Source: Leptolinea sp. UBA1437
GTDB taxonomy: Bacteria > Chloroflexota > Anaerolineae > Anaerolineales > Anaerolineaceae
Assembly (NCBI GenBank): GCA_002329625.1
Contig: DCTP01000001.1
Coordinates: 1 to 19,624, forward strand
Direction: 5' to 3'
DNA length: 19,624 nt
Part shown: positions 1 through 7,077 of the stretch, piece after piece
Layout of the letters: every line of letters starts with the position of its first letter
Numbering within the stretch: the stretch's first letter is position 1
The notes under the pieces: generated by a model
What the model saw: the letters and a program-made list of their open reading frames with translations, nothing else
The model's database searches: none
Told to the model about the DNA's origin: nothing
Translations under genes and position numbers: made by a program

Positions 1-264
1 ATTTAGTTCATATAGAATCATGAGGGAAAACGATGCGATCAACCATAAACTTCTGCCGGAAAACGGAGTCATTTTCAAATCATTGAAAATAAGAACGCAG
101 CAAGTACAGCACACTTGTCCTGCACGTTCAAATATCAATAAAACTCTGTTTTCCCGGTCCGGACGATAATCTATCGGTTTATTCTTACTCCATATTGCAT
201 TCGGAATCCAAAGCATCAATAAGTAAACCAAACCTACGTATGAAAAACCCAATTGTCCTATCAT
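1..264 (-). CDS. Small conserved integral membrane protein, 3' end cut by window edge
   Basis: An open frame reads leftwards from ATG at 264 to base 1 with no stop: 88 codons are visible and the gene continues outside. The protein begins MIGQLGFSYVGLVYLLMLW, a hydrophobic segment (about 4-22), then a polar stretch ending near residue 40, a second hydrophobic stretch with four cysteines (about 51-60, VCCTCCVLIF) and a third near residues 73-86. The pattern (GFSYVGL..LLML.IPN..W, then ENR.LL.FER.GQV) resembles, from memory, an uncharacterised family of small membrane proteins of anaerobic Firmicutes. Function unknown. It starts 19 bases after the stop of the 4Fe-4S protein gene, so it is probably the third gene of the PadR operon. 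The start is supported by this spacing; the Shine-Dalgarno is weak (CAGG). Confidence 0.72.
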   Translation of the reverse strand, partial: MIGQLGFSYVGLVYLLMLWIPNAIWSKNKPIDYRPDRENRVLLIFERAGQVCCTCCVLIFNDLKMTPFSGRSLWLIASFSLMILYELN

Positions 265-283
265 CAGAATGCCTGAAAGAAAA

Positions 284-1084
284 CTATATTGAAACGGTTT
301 TGGACGGATCTTCCGTAGTATCCAAGATATATTCTTTCTTCGTGTTCGGTTTCTCCGCTTTTTTGAAAGTCAATCTCAATACATTTTTGGCACACAGATC
401 AACACACCCGCCGCAAAGGATGCATTCATCATTTTGCAAAGTATTTGTCCGGACCATTTCTTCGACATTCAAGCCCATCGGACAATTCTTAGAACAAACT
501 CCGCATTTCACGCATTTTTCCGAATTCGCTTCCAAATGAAGAGATAGATATCCAAACCAATTTTTGATTCTGCTTCCGAGGATCATGAACGGAGCCATCC
601 AGCAAATCGAATGGCACATCCCACGCTTACCAACCGTAAGCGCAAGAACGGTAATCAAGAAAACAAAGAAAAGATAGACAACCAATTCTGTTATGCCCGA
701 GACCGAAATTCCGTGATCAGTCATATAGAAGAAATTTACGCTCTTTATTCCGCCTTGTGAGATAAAACCAAAAATTATCGTAAATATCCAAGGCACCCAG
801 ATAATCCATTTTATTCGGTCTGTTTTTTTATCACTTACCTTTTTATCAATAACCTGTGAGCAATATTCCTGAAGGCTCCCGCCCGGGCAAACCCAACCGC
901 AAAAAGCTCTTCCCCAAAAAAGGGAAGCGACAAACTGGATCGCAAACAGAATCAAACTTCCCGTAACAATGCCCGAAAAGCTTCCTTGTATAATCAGTAC
1001 GGGAGAATAATAATACAAGGTGACAGGAAATAATAAAAATGAAATTAAAAGCAGAAATTTACGAATTTTTTGGCGCTTCATCAT
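284..1084 (-). CDS. Polyferredoxin-like 4Fe-4S membrane protein (NapH/YccM type)
   Basis: This 266-residue membrane protein probably moves electrons between a membrane or periplasmic partner and cytosolic iron-sulfur carriers. Hydrophobic segments lie near 10-32, 38-57, 92-108, 128-150 and 160-172. The Fer4_5-type signature FCGWVCPGG (C62, C66) follows the second segment, and a matching Cys pair (C157, C161) follows the fourth. Two classical 4Fe-4S motifs close the protein: C191-x2-C194-x2-C197-x3-C201-P and C221-x2-C224-x2-C227-x3-C231. The ATG overlaps the PadR stop (ATGA, 1081-1084), so the two genes are translationally coupled. The physiological partner is not identifiable here; a role in assembling or reducing another redox protein is equally possible. 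The family call is secure, the role is not. Confidence 0.87.
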   Translation of the reverse strand: MMKRQKIRKFLLLISFLLFPVTLYYYSPVLIIQGSFSGIVTGSLILFAIQFVASLFWGRAFCGWVCPGGSLQEYCSQVIDKKVSDKKTDRIKWIIWVPWIFTIIFGFISQGGIKSVNFFYMTDHGISVSGITELVVYLFFVFLITVLALTVGKRGMCHSICWMAPFMILGSRIKNWFGYLSLHLEANSEKCVKCGVCSKNCPMGLNVEEMVRTNTLQNDECILCGGCVDLCAKNVLRLTFKKAEKPNTKKEYILDTTEDPSKTVSI

Positions 1085-1659
1085 GAGCTCTCTTTCTTAT
1101 TTTCTTCCGATAGCAGATTTTTATTTATAAATGCCAAGGCTTCATCTGCCCAATCAAGATAAGCTTTATAAATATGTTCTCCGAACAAGACTGTCAGGTA
1201 ATAATAAAGATGATCTGCATTTTCCTGAAAGACGCTTTCCAAATCAGCTTTAAATGACTGCATCAGCTGTAAATCTTCCTGATGCTGTTTTTGAAATGTC
1301 TCGATTCTTTGAATTGTATTTGTCGGACCGCTGAGATTTCCAAAAAATAATTTTAGGAGAATTTCATATCGCACATATTCTTTTTCGTTGGGTAATGATA
1401 ACCAGTCGGTCAGCTTTTTCTTCCCTTTTTCAGTGATCGAATAAATAATACGATCCGGACCTTTTTCCGATTTCTCAGGCTTACCGATTATTGAACCTTC
1501 TTCTTCCAACATTTTCAACGTGGGATATAACTGACCGTAACCGATGTTCCAAAACCTTGAAATCTTAAGATCGATCTCTTTTTTCAAATCATACCCGCTT
1601 GAATCTTTATGGGTCAACAGTCCGAGTATGATATAAGCCGTATTATTTTTTTGAGTCAT
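1081..1659 (-). CDS. PadR-family transcriptional regulator
   Basis: A 192-residue DNA-binding repressor. Residues 1-90 form the PadR winged helix: YIILGLL near the start, then SGYDLKKEI, FWNIGYGQLYPTLKMLEEEG (recognition helix and wing) and the Y-x-I-T-x-x-G-K motif (YSITEKGKKKL). Residues 95-185 are the helical dimerisation part seen in the longer, Vir_act_alpha_C-containing PadR proteins. It has an AGAGG Shine-Dalgarno 9 bases before the ATG at 1659. It is the first gene of an operon with the 4Fe-4S membrane protein (4-base overlap) and the small membrane protein. A 20-bp perfect inverted repeat covering its promoter (1677-1721) is the obvious candidate operator, so autorepression is expected. 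The inducer is unknown. Confidence 0.93.
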   Translation of the reverse strand: MTQKNNTAYIILGLLTHKDSSGYDLKKEIDLKISRFWNIGYGQLYPTLKMLEEEGSIIGKPEKSEKGPDRIIYSITEKGKKKLTDWLSLPNEKEYVRYEILLKLFFGNLSGPTNTIQRIETFQKQHQEDLQLMQSFKADLESVFQENADHLYYYLTVLFGEHIYKAYLDWADEALAFINKNLLSEENKKESS

Positions 1660-1680
1660 TTCTCAACCTCTTTGAAACTC

Positions 1681-1709
1681 TTGACATAACTATATCAATT
1701 AGATATAGT
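1681..1709 (+). promoter_or_regulatory. Mirror-image promoter created by the palindrome
   Basis: Because the operator is a perfect dyad, the same TTGACA (1681-1686), 17-base spacer and TATAGT (1704-1709) also exist on the plus strand. No convincing gene follows: the plus-strand frame from 1711 crosses the neighbouring gene's terminator and antisense sequence. If active, it would yield an antisense transcript towards the end of the substrate-binding lipoprotein gene. Confidence 0.45.
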
Positions 1710-1717
1710 TATGTCAA
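1689..1717 (-). promoter_or_regulatory. padR operon promoter
   Basis: On the minus strand TTGACA (1717-1712) is followed after exactly 17 bases by TATAGT (1694-1689), a near-consensus sigma-70-type promoter. The predicted start near 1682 gives a short leader of about 23 bases before the ATG at 1659. Both hexamers lie inside the palindromic operator. Confidence 0.8.
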
Positions 1718-1744
1718 GAGTGTTTTCACTGAATTTGTTTCGGA

Positions 1745-1789
1745 TAAATAAAAAAGGTCGGAAAGATATCAGCCGATATCTTTCCGACC
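1745..1789 (-). terminator. Intrinsic terminator of the substrate-binding lipoprotein gene
   Basis: A perfect 15-bp inverted repeat (1756-1770 and 1775-1789, GGTCGGAAAGATATC arm, 4-base loop) is followed on the minus strand by TTTTTTATTTAT. It lies about 60 bases past the stop of the gene ending at 1850. It is not a plus-strand terminator, because no T run follows on that side. Confidence 0.92.
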
Positions 1790-1849
1790 CACCTTGTGAG
1801 AAAGCCAAAAACTTTCCCGAACTCCCGCTTGATTGCTGCGGCTTTTACA

Positions 1850-2623
1850 TTATTTATTTACCGTTTGTTCGAAATACTTTTTATAGATTTCATCGAATTT
1901 TCCGGATTCCTTCAACGCTTTCAAGCCTGCATTGATTTTATCCAGTAAATCTTTGTTATCTTTACAGACCGCGAAAGCCAATTCTTCGGATGAATATTGA
2001 TCGCCGACAATTTTTAATCCGCCCATCGATTTCACATAGGCTTCCGCCATTGTATTGTCGCCCAAAACACCGTCGATTTGACCGTTTTTCAGGTCCATGT
2101 AAGCCAGATCGATTGTGTCATAGCCTCTGAATGTGACTAAACCTTCCGTCTGCCACTCTTCAGCCATGATAGCGCCAGTTGTCCCGGTTTGAGCGCCAAT
2201 CACCTTCCCGGCAAAATCTTCTTTATTCACCAGATCATTCACGTCTTCTCTGACAACCATCACCTGACCGATATTGACATAGGGATCAGAGAAAAGCATT
2301 TGTTTTTTCCGATCTTCGGTAATCGTAATCGCAGATGCTCCGGCATCATATTGGCAAGTCCCGACGCCCGGAATCAGTGCATCAAAATTCACGTTGACGT
2401 ATTCAACGGCGAATCCTTGATTTTCGGCAATGGCATTCATCAAATCAATATCGAAACCGGTAATTTCTTTCGTTTTTTCATCCACCATTTCAAAAGGCGG
2501 CCAAACCGGATCCGTTGCAACTCGATACTTTTTCTCTGATGCTTTCTGATTACTTGAAGAACATCCGGCGATAACCGTGATTAATAAACTGAGAAAGATA
2601 GCTATTTTTACATGCTTTTTCAT
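1850..2623 (-). CDS. Amino-acid-type ABC transporter substrate-binding lipoprotein (family 3)
   Basis: A 257-residue secreted lipoprotein that captures a polar solute, most likely an amino acid, for an ABC importer. Residues 1-21 are a lipoprotein signal ending in the lipobox VIAGC (lipidated Cys21). The mature part has the family 3 pattern: YRVATDPVWPPFEMVDE, then GFDIDLMNAIAENQG, DALIPGV, DAGASAITIT-x-x-R (the region that grips the ligand carboxylate), VIGAQTGTTG and a C-terminal LxxLKxSGKFDEIYKKYF. Length is normal. The Shine-Dalgarno GAGGAG lies 6 bases upstream of the ATG. No permease or ATPase gene adjoins it, so it is an orphan binding protein that must use a transporter encoded elsewhere. 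It has its own promoter and terminator. The exact ligand cannot be read from the sequence. Confidence 0.92.
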   Translation of the reverse strand: MKKHVKIAIFLSLLITVIAGCSSSNQKASEKKYRVATDPVWPPFEMVDEKTKEITGFDIDLMNAIAENQGFAVEYVNVNFDALIPGVGTCQYDAGASAITITEDRKKQMLFSDPYVNIGQVMVVREDVNDLVNKEDFAGKVIGAQTGTTGAIMAEEWQTEGLVTFRGYDTIDLAYMDLKNGQIDGVLGDNTMAEAYVKSMGGLKIVGDQYSSEELAFAVCKDNKDLLDKINAGLKALKESGKFDEIYKKYFEQTVNK

Positions 2624-2669
2624 AATATTCTCCTCTTTGAATAAAAAGCTGTTGGATTAAATTTATCGG

Positions 2670-2678
2670 ATTTTAGCA
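2670..2678 (-). promoter_or_regulatory. Extended -10 promoter of the substrate-binding lipoprotein gene
   Basis: TGCTAAAAT on the minus strand (TG at 2678-2677, TAAAAT at 2675-2670) is an extended -10 element about 45 bases before the ATG at 2623. No good -35 box is visible. The same TATGCTAARAT string serves the divergent gene at 2863. The rest of the AT-rich gap 2624-2862 holds no gene that I can support. Confidence 0.45.
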
Positions 2679-2814
2679 TAGAAAAAATAATCTTTATAAA
2701 TTTATGACAAACTTTTTTGGGAGGATGGTAAGATACTGTCCTTCATCCGATTTCATTAATTGAATTTTCAACGAATTATTTTTACAAATATTTTTGTCAA
2801 ACCGATAAATATGA

Positions 2815-2825
2815 TATGCTAAGAT
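2815..2825 (+). promoter_or_regulatory. Extended -10 promoter of the Ig-like surface protein gene
   Basis: TGCTAAGAT (2817-2825) is an extended -10 element about 38 bases before the ATG at 2863. A TTGTCA at 2794-2799 lies upstream, but its spacing to the -10 is not ideal (20 bases). The gene has a strong AAGGAG Shine-Dalgarno just before its start. Confidence 0.45.
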
Positions 2826-2862
2826 TAACTTGGATTTTACTTTTGACAAAAAGGAGTAGATT

Positions 2863-3540
2863 ATGAAAAATTCCGAGAAAAAAATACGAATCTTTCTGAT
2901 AATATCGTTGATCACGTTGCTGATTGTCGGCTTTGTACCGGCTTCTCAGGAAGAAACTCCAATCATTTCCATCGATGTGGATGCTTTAACCGCAAAAATC
3001 GAAGAAGCCCTTTCCAAACAAACAGACCAAAAAATAGCTGATCTTGAACTTCGAATTTCTTCTCTCGAAGAGAAATTGAAAGCTTATGAGACCAGAATCA
3101 CCACACTGGAAAAATTAGCCAGCCTGCCAACGGTCACACCCGCGCCCAAAGGAACTCCCACGGAAACACCCATACCCACTCGTACCCCGAATCCGACCGG
3201 ATATGAATGTTCAACCGAACTCCTCAGCCCATATTATTTCGGGCAGTTCAACCCGGGCTCCGAATTTATGTTTCAGGTTCGAATTACCAACACCGGTTCC
3301 AAGACTTGGGGAAATGATGTCACAATTAAATATTCGGACGGTTTGAAGGCGGAAGTCGAAGAACATTATGCCTATGCGCTGCCGGTAGCCTCGGTTGCTC
3401 CGGATGAATCCATTGAGATCAGCATTCCGATGAAGGCTCCCACGGAAAAGAAAAATGACGGGAAATATCAGTCATATTATGTTCTGAATAACGGGAAAGA
3501 AGATTTTTGCGAATTCAGTTATAGTATATACGTTCCGTAA
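2863..3540 (+). CDS. Exported coiled-coil protein with NBR1-type Ig-like domain
   Basis: A 225-residue cell-surface protein of unknown role. Residues 1-28 look like a Sec signal or membrane anchor (KKIRIFLIISLITLLIVGFVPAS); no lipobox is seen. Residues 40-87 form a predicted coiled coil with leucine/isoleucine heptads (IADLELRISSLEEKL). A Pro/Thr-rich linker follows (about 90-112, TPTETPIPTRTP). The C-terminal half (114-225) is an Ig-like domain of the NBR1 type: VRITNTGSKTWGNDVTIKYSDG, SVAPDESIEISIPMKAP and a YxSYYVL strand. Such domains, often attached by Pro/Thr linkers, are frequent in Anaerolineae. Cys116 and Cys216 could form a disulfide. A strong AAGGAG site fixes the start. It is a single-gene unit that ends at a bidirectional terminator. 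No partner is suggested by the neighbours. Confidence 0.8.
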   Translation: MKNSEKKIRIFLIISLITLLIVGFVPASQEETPIISIDVDALTAKIEEALSKQTDQKIADLELRISSLEEKLKAYETRITTLEKLASLPTVTPAPKGTPTETPIPTRTPNPTGYECSTELLSPYYFGQFNPGSEFMFQVRITNTGSKTWGNDVTIKYSDGLKAEVEEHYAYALPVASVAPDESIEISIPMKAPTEKKNDGKYQSYYVLNNGKEDFCEFSYSIYVP

Positions 3541-3557
3541 GCATTCGTACGATCCAA

Positions 3558-3604
3558 CGAATAATAAAAGGGAAATGATAAGAACATTTCCCTTTTATTA
3601 TTCG
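3558..3604. terminator. Bidirectional intrinsic terminator between convergent genes
   Basis: A perfect 20-bp inverted repeat (3558-3577 and 3585-3604) with a 7-base loop fills the gap between the gene ending at 3540 and the gene ending at 3606. The GGGAAATG core is flanked by AATAATAAAA on one side and TTTTATTATT on the other, so it gives a T-rich 3' flank on both strands. It starts one base beyond the minus-strand stop codon. Confidence 0.9.
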
Positions 3605-3605
3605 T

Positions 3606-6131
3606 TTAATTCAACGCACCGACAAAAAGCTGGTCTTGAGATGCCCACACCACCTGGAATTGACCGATAAATCCGAAAGCGGTAACCACCTTTCCGTCCC
3701 CATCTCCTTCAAAGCGATCCGGTACGAGATTACGGATCAAATTTAATTTAATCGTGGTATTCAAAAGCGATTGATTCTCTCGATCCATCAAATAAATTGA
3801 CGTATCCGGAGAGCGATTCATATTTATTTGAAAAACGTGCTTTTTTGTCAGATCAATGCTTTGCGAATCGTTATAAAATGTCAGCGTATCGACATAAGAA
3901 CAGAGAGGCGAGTAACCCGTATAATCACAGAATATGAGTGTTCCGTTTTGCCTGAGCAAATAAGAATATTGTTCATAAATCACAAAATCGACGATATCCC
4001 TTAACGCCGGCGCATCTGTGCCGAAATAAGTAGATGGCTCAGGATCAAAATCACTCTTGCCGAGATATGGAACTTTCCAAACAGAATTATTTTTGGCGTC
4101 CAAAATAAATAATGTTCGATCAGTAAAATAAACCGCATCGACACCCAGCCAACCGATCCCCGGGCTTTCCAACTTTTGGGCGGTCTTTTCGCCAACCGAA
4201 GGACAATAAAGTAATTGTGCGCTATTATCGACTCCCATAACGACGCGCTCGCTTCCGCTTTCGGCGGGAAGAATCACAAAATCAACCAATTTTCCCACAG
4301 AAATTTGTTCATCCGAACCCGATTCCTGATTCGATTGATAAGTTCCCGGTGTGCATGAAAACGATGAATCCAAAGAGAGACCGTTATTCAGAATATTCAG
4401 ACGAAAGATGCTGCCCGTAGCGGCATCCAAAGCATATAAGAATTGATTTGTGCTATCAAGTTTTACCAGATTGGTTCCTTTCGGAAGCGGGCTTTGCAAC
4501 GCATAATGGTATGGAATCAGTATTCCGTTGTCCAGTTTATCCAAAGACTCGAGAGCTTGTTTTCTCAAATCCTCGGCAGCAGGAGAATTTCCGTAGATGG
4601 CTGCTTCTTTCAGATATTCCAGCACTTTTTCCCATGAAATTCGCTGTAAAGTCGGTTCTGTTTGCTGAACGGCGATCTTTGCCGTTTCCACCGCATTCCG
4701 CAAACCGGAACGATATGCGGTGTCCTTGCTGCGTCCGGTATAAGTAAAGAACAAAATCGCCACAACCAAAATCGGAATCAGAATGCCGAAAAACAATCCG
4801 AGAAAGAATTTTTTCCAGGAAAAAACTCCCTTCGCTTTCGCCTTCTTTTCCGCTCTCGGTTTTTTTGTGGTTCTTGTGGATTTTTTGTTTTGGCGCTTTT
4901 CCGACGAACTGTGAGAAACGTCAGAATTCGGAATCAGCTCCGTTTCCGAAACGGATTCCGGTTCGTATTTTTTTTTTACTTCCGTAAGTGGTTCTCGGAA
5001 TATATATTCTTCTTCGAAAAGTGTCGTCTCTTTTGTATCCGGAATCGTTATTACGGGCAGTTCATCCTGCAACTTATCGGACCGGAGAAACGGCGGAAGC
5101 TCTTCCGCCGTTTCGTTTTCAACGGGCTTCGCTTCGTCCGGCTGAACCGCCGCGGGTTCAGATTTTAATTCTTCACCGATTTCTTCCGCCTCAGTCACTC
5201 GATCCGGTTGAGACATCGTCTCTTTTTCCTCTGAAAAATTATCCGTTCTTTTTTGAAAAGAAGAATTGAAATCAATCGGGAAAGGTTCCAAAGGCAAACG
5301 AGTCCGAAACAACGGCTTTTTATTTTCATTGGCTTGCCCGGTTACACGGTATGCATTCTCGGTCTTTCTCTCCGAAGATCGAGGCATTGTTTTACTTGGC
5401 TCCTCGAAGGAATACCCTTCTTTTTCCGATTCTTCTTGGTATCCCAAATCAACGGTCGTGATAACCGGCGGCTTATAACGATAGAGAATTTCGCCGCGAC
5501 CCGTTTTCACTTGAATCACAACACCTTGCAGATTTCCGTTCGCCTGATCCATCAAGTAACGGATTACATTCAACGGAGATTCGCCAGTAGCATCCAATAT
5601 TGCCTCATTTGTCCATCCGGATGGGGCGCGGGGACACATTAAAATCAGATCTCCCGAATGGATTTCGATTTGGAAGAATCTCAGTCCCTGCGTTCCCTGA
5701 GAAACGCCCACAGAAGTCGCATCCGAGAAATTATCCACATGATCCGCATAGACAACGGTCGTATTCACCGGACCGGAGTGACCGATCAGCAGCGTTCGAT
5801 CGCGTAAAACGGCAATGTTCAACATAACGTTCGGCAGAAGAATTCCGGGAAACTTTTCATCCAAATAAGAAACGAATTGTTTTAGGGCTGCTGTTATTCC
5901 CATCGTAAAAGATCCGCGAGCCATAAAATAAGCTTCCGAAAGAATCGCTCCCCATTCTTCAAAATCTTTGACTTTCGGGCTCTTTCCTTCGACGGTTATG
6001 ACCATCATCAAAACATCGTTTATCCGTGATCGGTCGCATTTTTTGGGAGCGGTATAGATGCGCAAACCCGGTAATTCACCGAGATTTCGACCATTTATTA
6101 AATTCATCGGGAGAATATTTAAATCGAACAA
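3606..6131 (-). CDS. Membrane-anchored pseudo-PP2C protein with extracytoplasmic C-terminal domain
   Basis: An 841-residue protein with one transmembrane helix. Residues 1-220 follow the PP2C (PPM) fold pattern, but the metal-binding acids are gone: the DG motif is VEG (48-49), GDSR is GHSG (117-120), the CSDGL motif is CPRAP (166-170) and the late DN is absent. A catalytically dead, probably ligand- or phosphoprotein-sensing, domain is inferred. Residues 230-435 are a long acidic then basic low-complexity linker. Residues 442-464 are the membrane helix, preceded by many Lys/Arg, so the PP2C part is cytosolic. Residues 470-535 are helical; 540-841 carry repeated short beta strands (FLYALDAATGSIFRL, LFILDAKNNSVWKV) resembling a beta-propeller. 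Start is uncertain: TTG at 6131 with a GGTG site, or ATG at 6107. The downstream end shares the terminator at 3558-3604. Confidence 0.8.
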   Translation of the reverse strand: MFDLNILPMNLINGRNLGELPGLRIYTAPKKCDRSRINDVLMMVITVEGKSPKVKDFEEWGAILSEAYFMARGSFTMGITAALKQFVSYLDEKFPGILLPNVMLNIAVLRDRTLLIGHSGPVNTTVVYADHVDNFSDATSVGVSQGTQGLRFFQIEIHSGDLILMCPRAPSGWTNEAILDATGESPLNVIRYLMDQANGNLQGVVIQVKTGRGEILYRYKPPVITTVDLGYQEESEKEGYSFEEPSKTMPRSSERKTENAYRVTGQANENKKPLFRTRLPLEPFPIDFNSSFQKRTDNFSEEKETMSQPDRVTEAEEIGEELKSEPAAVQPDEAKPVENETAEELPPFLRSDKLQDELPVITIPDTKETTLFEEEYIFREPLTEVKKKYEPESVSETELIPNSDVSHSSSEKRQNKKSTRTTKKPRAEKKAKAKGVFSWKKFFLGLFFGILIPILVVAILFFTYTGRSKDTAYRSGLRNAVETAKIAVQQTEPTLQRISWEKVLEYLKEAAIYGNSPAAEDLRKQALESLDKLDNGILIPYHYALQSPLPKGTNLVKLDSTNQFLYALDAATGSIFRLNILNNGLSLDSSFSCTPGTYQSNQESGSDEQISVGKLVDFVILPAESGSERVVMGVDNSAQLLYCPSVGEKTAQKLESPGIGWLGVDAVYFTDRTLFILDAKNNSVWKVPYLGKSDFDPEPSTYFGTDAPALRDIVDFVIYEQYSYLLRQNGTLIFCDYTGYSPLCSYVDTLTFYNDSQSIDLTKKHVFQINMNRSPDTSIYLMDRENQSLLNTTIKLNLIRNLVPDRFEGDGDGKVVTAFGFIGQFQVVWASQDQLFVGALN

Positions 6132-6158
6132 ATCATCACCAGTTATCAGGCTTTCACA

Positions 6159-6186
6159 ATTATCAGACTTGTCATTAAATGTGCAA
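6159..6186 (-). promoter_or_regulatory. Possible promoter of the pseudo-PP2C gene
   Basis: On the minus strand TTGCAC (6186-6181), 16 bases, then GATAAT (6164-6159). It would start transcription about 20 bases before the TTG start at 6131. It is modest in quality and offered mainly because it agrees with that start. Confidence 0.35.
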
Positions 6187-6228
6187 TTTTCAAGCCAGAA
6201 TTCATCCGAATCGAAATTCCAATCCGTG

Positions 6229-6234
6229 TATAAT
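6229..6234 (+). promoter_or_regulatory. -10 box upstream of the hypothetical gene at 6278
   Basis: TATAAT at 6229-6234 is a consensus -10 box; the predicted start near 6241 gives a leader of about 37 bases before the ATG at 6278. No clear -35 box is visible at normal spacing. Confidence 0.45.
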
Positions 6235-6277
6235 CAAGTGTACAATGTTGTCATTTTTGGAAAAATGCGGAGATGCC

Positions 6278-7018
6278 ATGAATTTTGATGCCATTAAATT
6301 CCCAGTAGCAGGAATCGCCCAAAAGCAAATTCATTTTACGGATGAAATTCATAAATATGCTTTTTCTTTTGCCAGCCCCTACATTTACAACGAGCCGCGC
6401 CGGTATAAAGAGAAAAATGCTTTCCTTTTGGGTGCTTATAATCCGTTCAATCCGGAGTTGCAAGTCCCGGAAAAAATATACTCCTATTTTACGGTGAGCG
6501 ATAAAAAGGAACCCTACCGGGATAAAAAACTCAATTTAAACTGCAGCAAAGTTCAAATTTTCGATGAGTCCGACCAAGAAATCGGACATATGGATGTCCT
6601 TTTCCCTCGCAACCGTTTTTTTAAATTCAGCGTGATGTTCCCCAATATTTTATATAATGCATCCGGAGAGCCTGTGGCATTTTGCCATTACCAACCGTCA
6701 CTCCGCAGAAAATGCATTTATTCTTTTCAACCCTCTTTCGATGGTCTGTATAAAGAAATCAAACAGGAGGCGATCCGAGATCTTGAAAATCAGGGAATTA
6801 TTCGCTGCCATTTCACTTATGATCTGGTCCGGCGAGATTCGGATGCGCGAAAAATGTTGGAGACGATATTCTCTTCCGAAAAGAAATCCGAATTGATTCA
6901 AAACAGAATCAACATGATTCAGAAACCGAATTCGGATGAAGCGGCTTTGTTTTATCTGACGGCTATGGTCGCATTTTTCTGGAACACAATGATTGAATTA
7001 CCGTTGACAGAAAATTAA
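6278..7018 (+). CDS. Hypothetical protein, unrecognised
   Basis: I do not recognise this 246-residue protein. The frame is open further upstream, but ATG at 6278 is chosen because it has a GGAG site 5 bases ahead and lies downstream of the TATAAT at 6229; an upstream start at 6179 would precede the promoter. There is no signal peptide. The N-terminal half is rich in aromatic and charged residues (KYAFSFASPYIYNEPRRYKEK), and the middle looks like mixed beta strands (VQIFDESDQEIGHMDVLFP and FFKFSVMFPNILYNASGEP), a pattern seen in LURP/scramblase-like folds, though that is only an impression. The C terminus has a hydrophobic helix (ALFYLTAMVAFFWNTMIE), which may be a membrane tail or buried core. 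It is followed 59 bases later by the MATE gene on the same strand. Confidence 0.65.
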   Translation: MNFDAIKFPVAGIAQKQIHFTDEIHKYAFSFASPYIYNEPRRYKEKNAFLLGAYNPFNPELQVPEKIYSYFTVSDKKEPYRDKKLNLNCSKVQIFDESDQEIGHMDVLFPRNRFFKFSVMFPNILYNASGEPVAFCHYQPSLRRKCIYSFQPSFDGLYKEIKQEAIRDLENQGIIRCHFTYDLVRRDSDARKMLETIFSSEKKSELIQNRINMIQKPNSDEAALFYLTAMVAFFWNTMIELPLTEN

Positions 7019-7077
7019 AATTATTTTTTAATGAATTGTTTTACTGTCCCTAGTATAAGAGAAACAGTTATATCGAT

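Larger units (their letters stand above)
1677..1721. promoter_or_regulatory. Perfect 20-bp palindromic operator of the PadR operon
   Basis: Left arm 1677-1696 (ACTCTTGACATAACTATATC) and right arm 1702-1721 are exact reverse complements, separated by the 5-base spacer AATTA. The repeat lies directly upstream of padR and contains its -35 and -10 boxes, so a bound dimer or pair of dimers would block RNA polymerase. PadR-family repressors commonly bind AT-rich dyads of this kind over their own promoter. The assignment to this PadR protein is inference from position. Confidence 0.8.

Noticed and set aside
71..90. 8-bp inverted repeat ATTTTCAA/TTGAAAAT and nearby weak stems
   Set aside because: They lie inside the coding frame of the small membrane protein on the minus strand; no T run or promoter context supports a regulatory role.
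2..169. Plus-strand open frame from the left edge
   Set aside because: The opposite strand reads as a coherent membrane protein in line with the operon; the plus frame has no recognisable pattern.
1711..1935. Plus-strand ORF of 74 codons
   Set aside because: It begins inside the PadR operator, upstream of the predicted transcription start, and then crosses a terminator and antisense coding sequence.
2694..2915. Minus-strand ORF between the divergent genes
   Set aside because: It overlaps both promoters and the start of the Ig-like protein gene and has AT-rich, non-family composition.
6179..6277. Upstream extension of the hypothetical gene to an earlier ATG
   Set aside because: The extension covers the TATAAT box and has no Shine-Dalgarno, whereas ATG 6278 has GGAG at good spacing.
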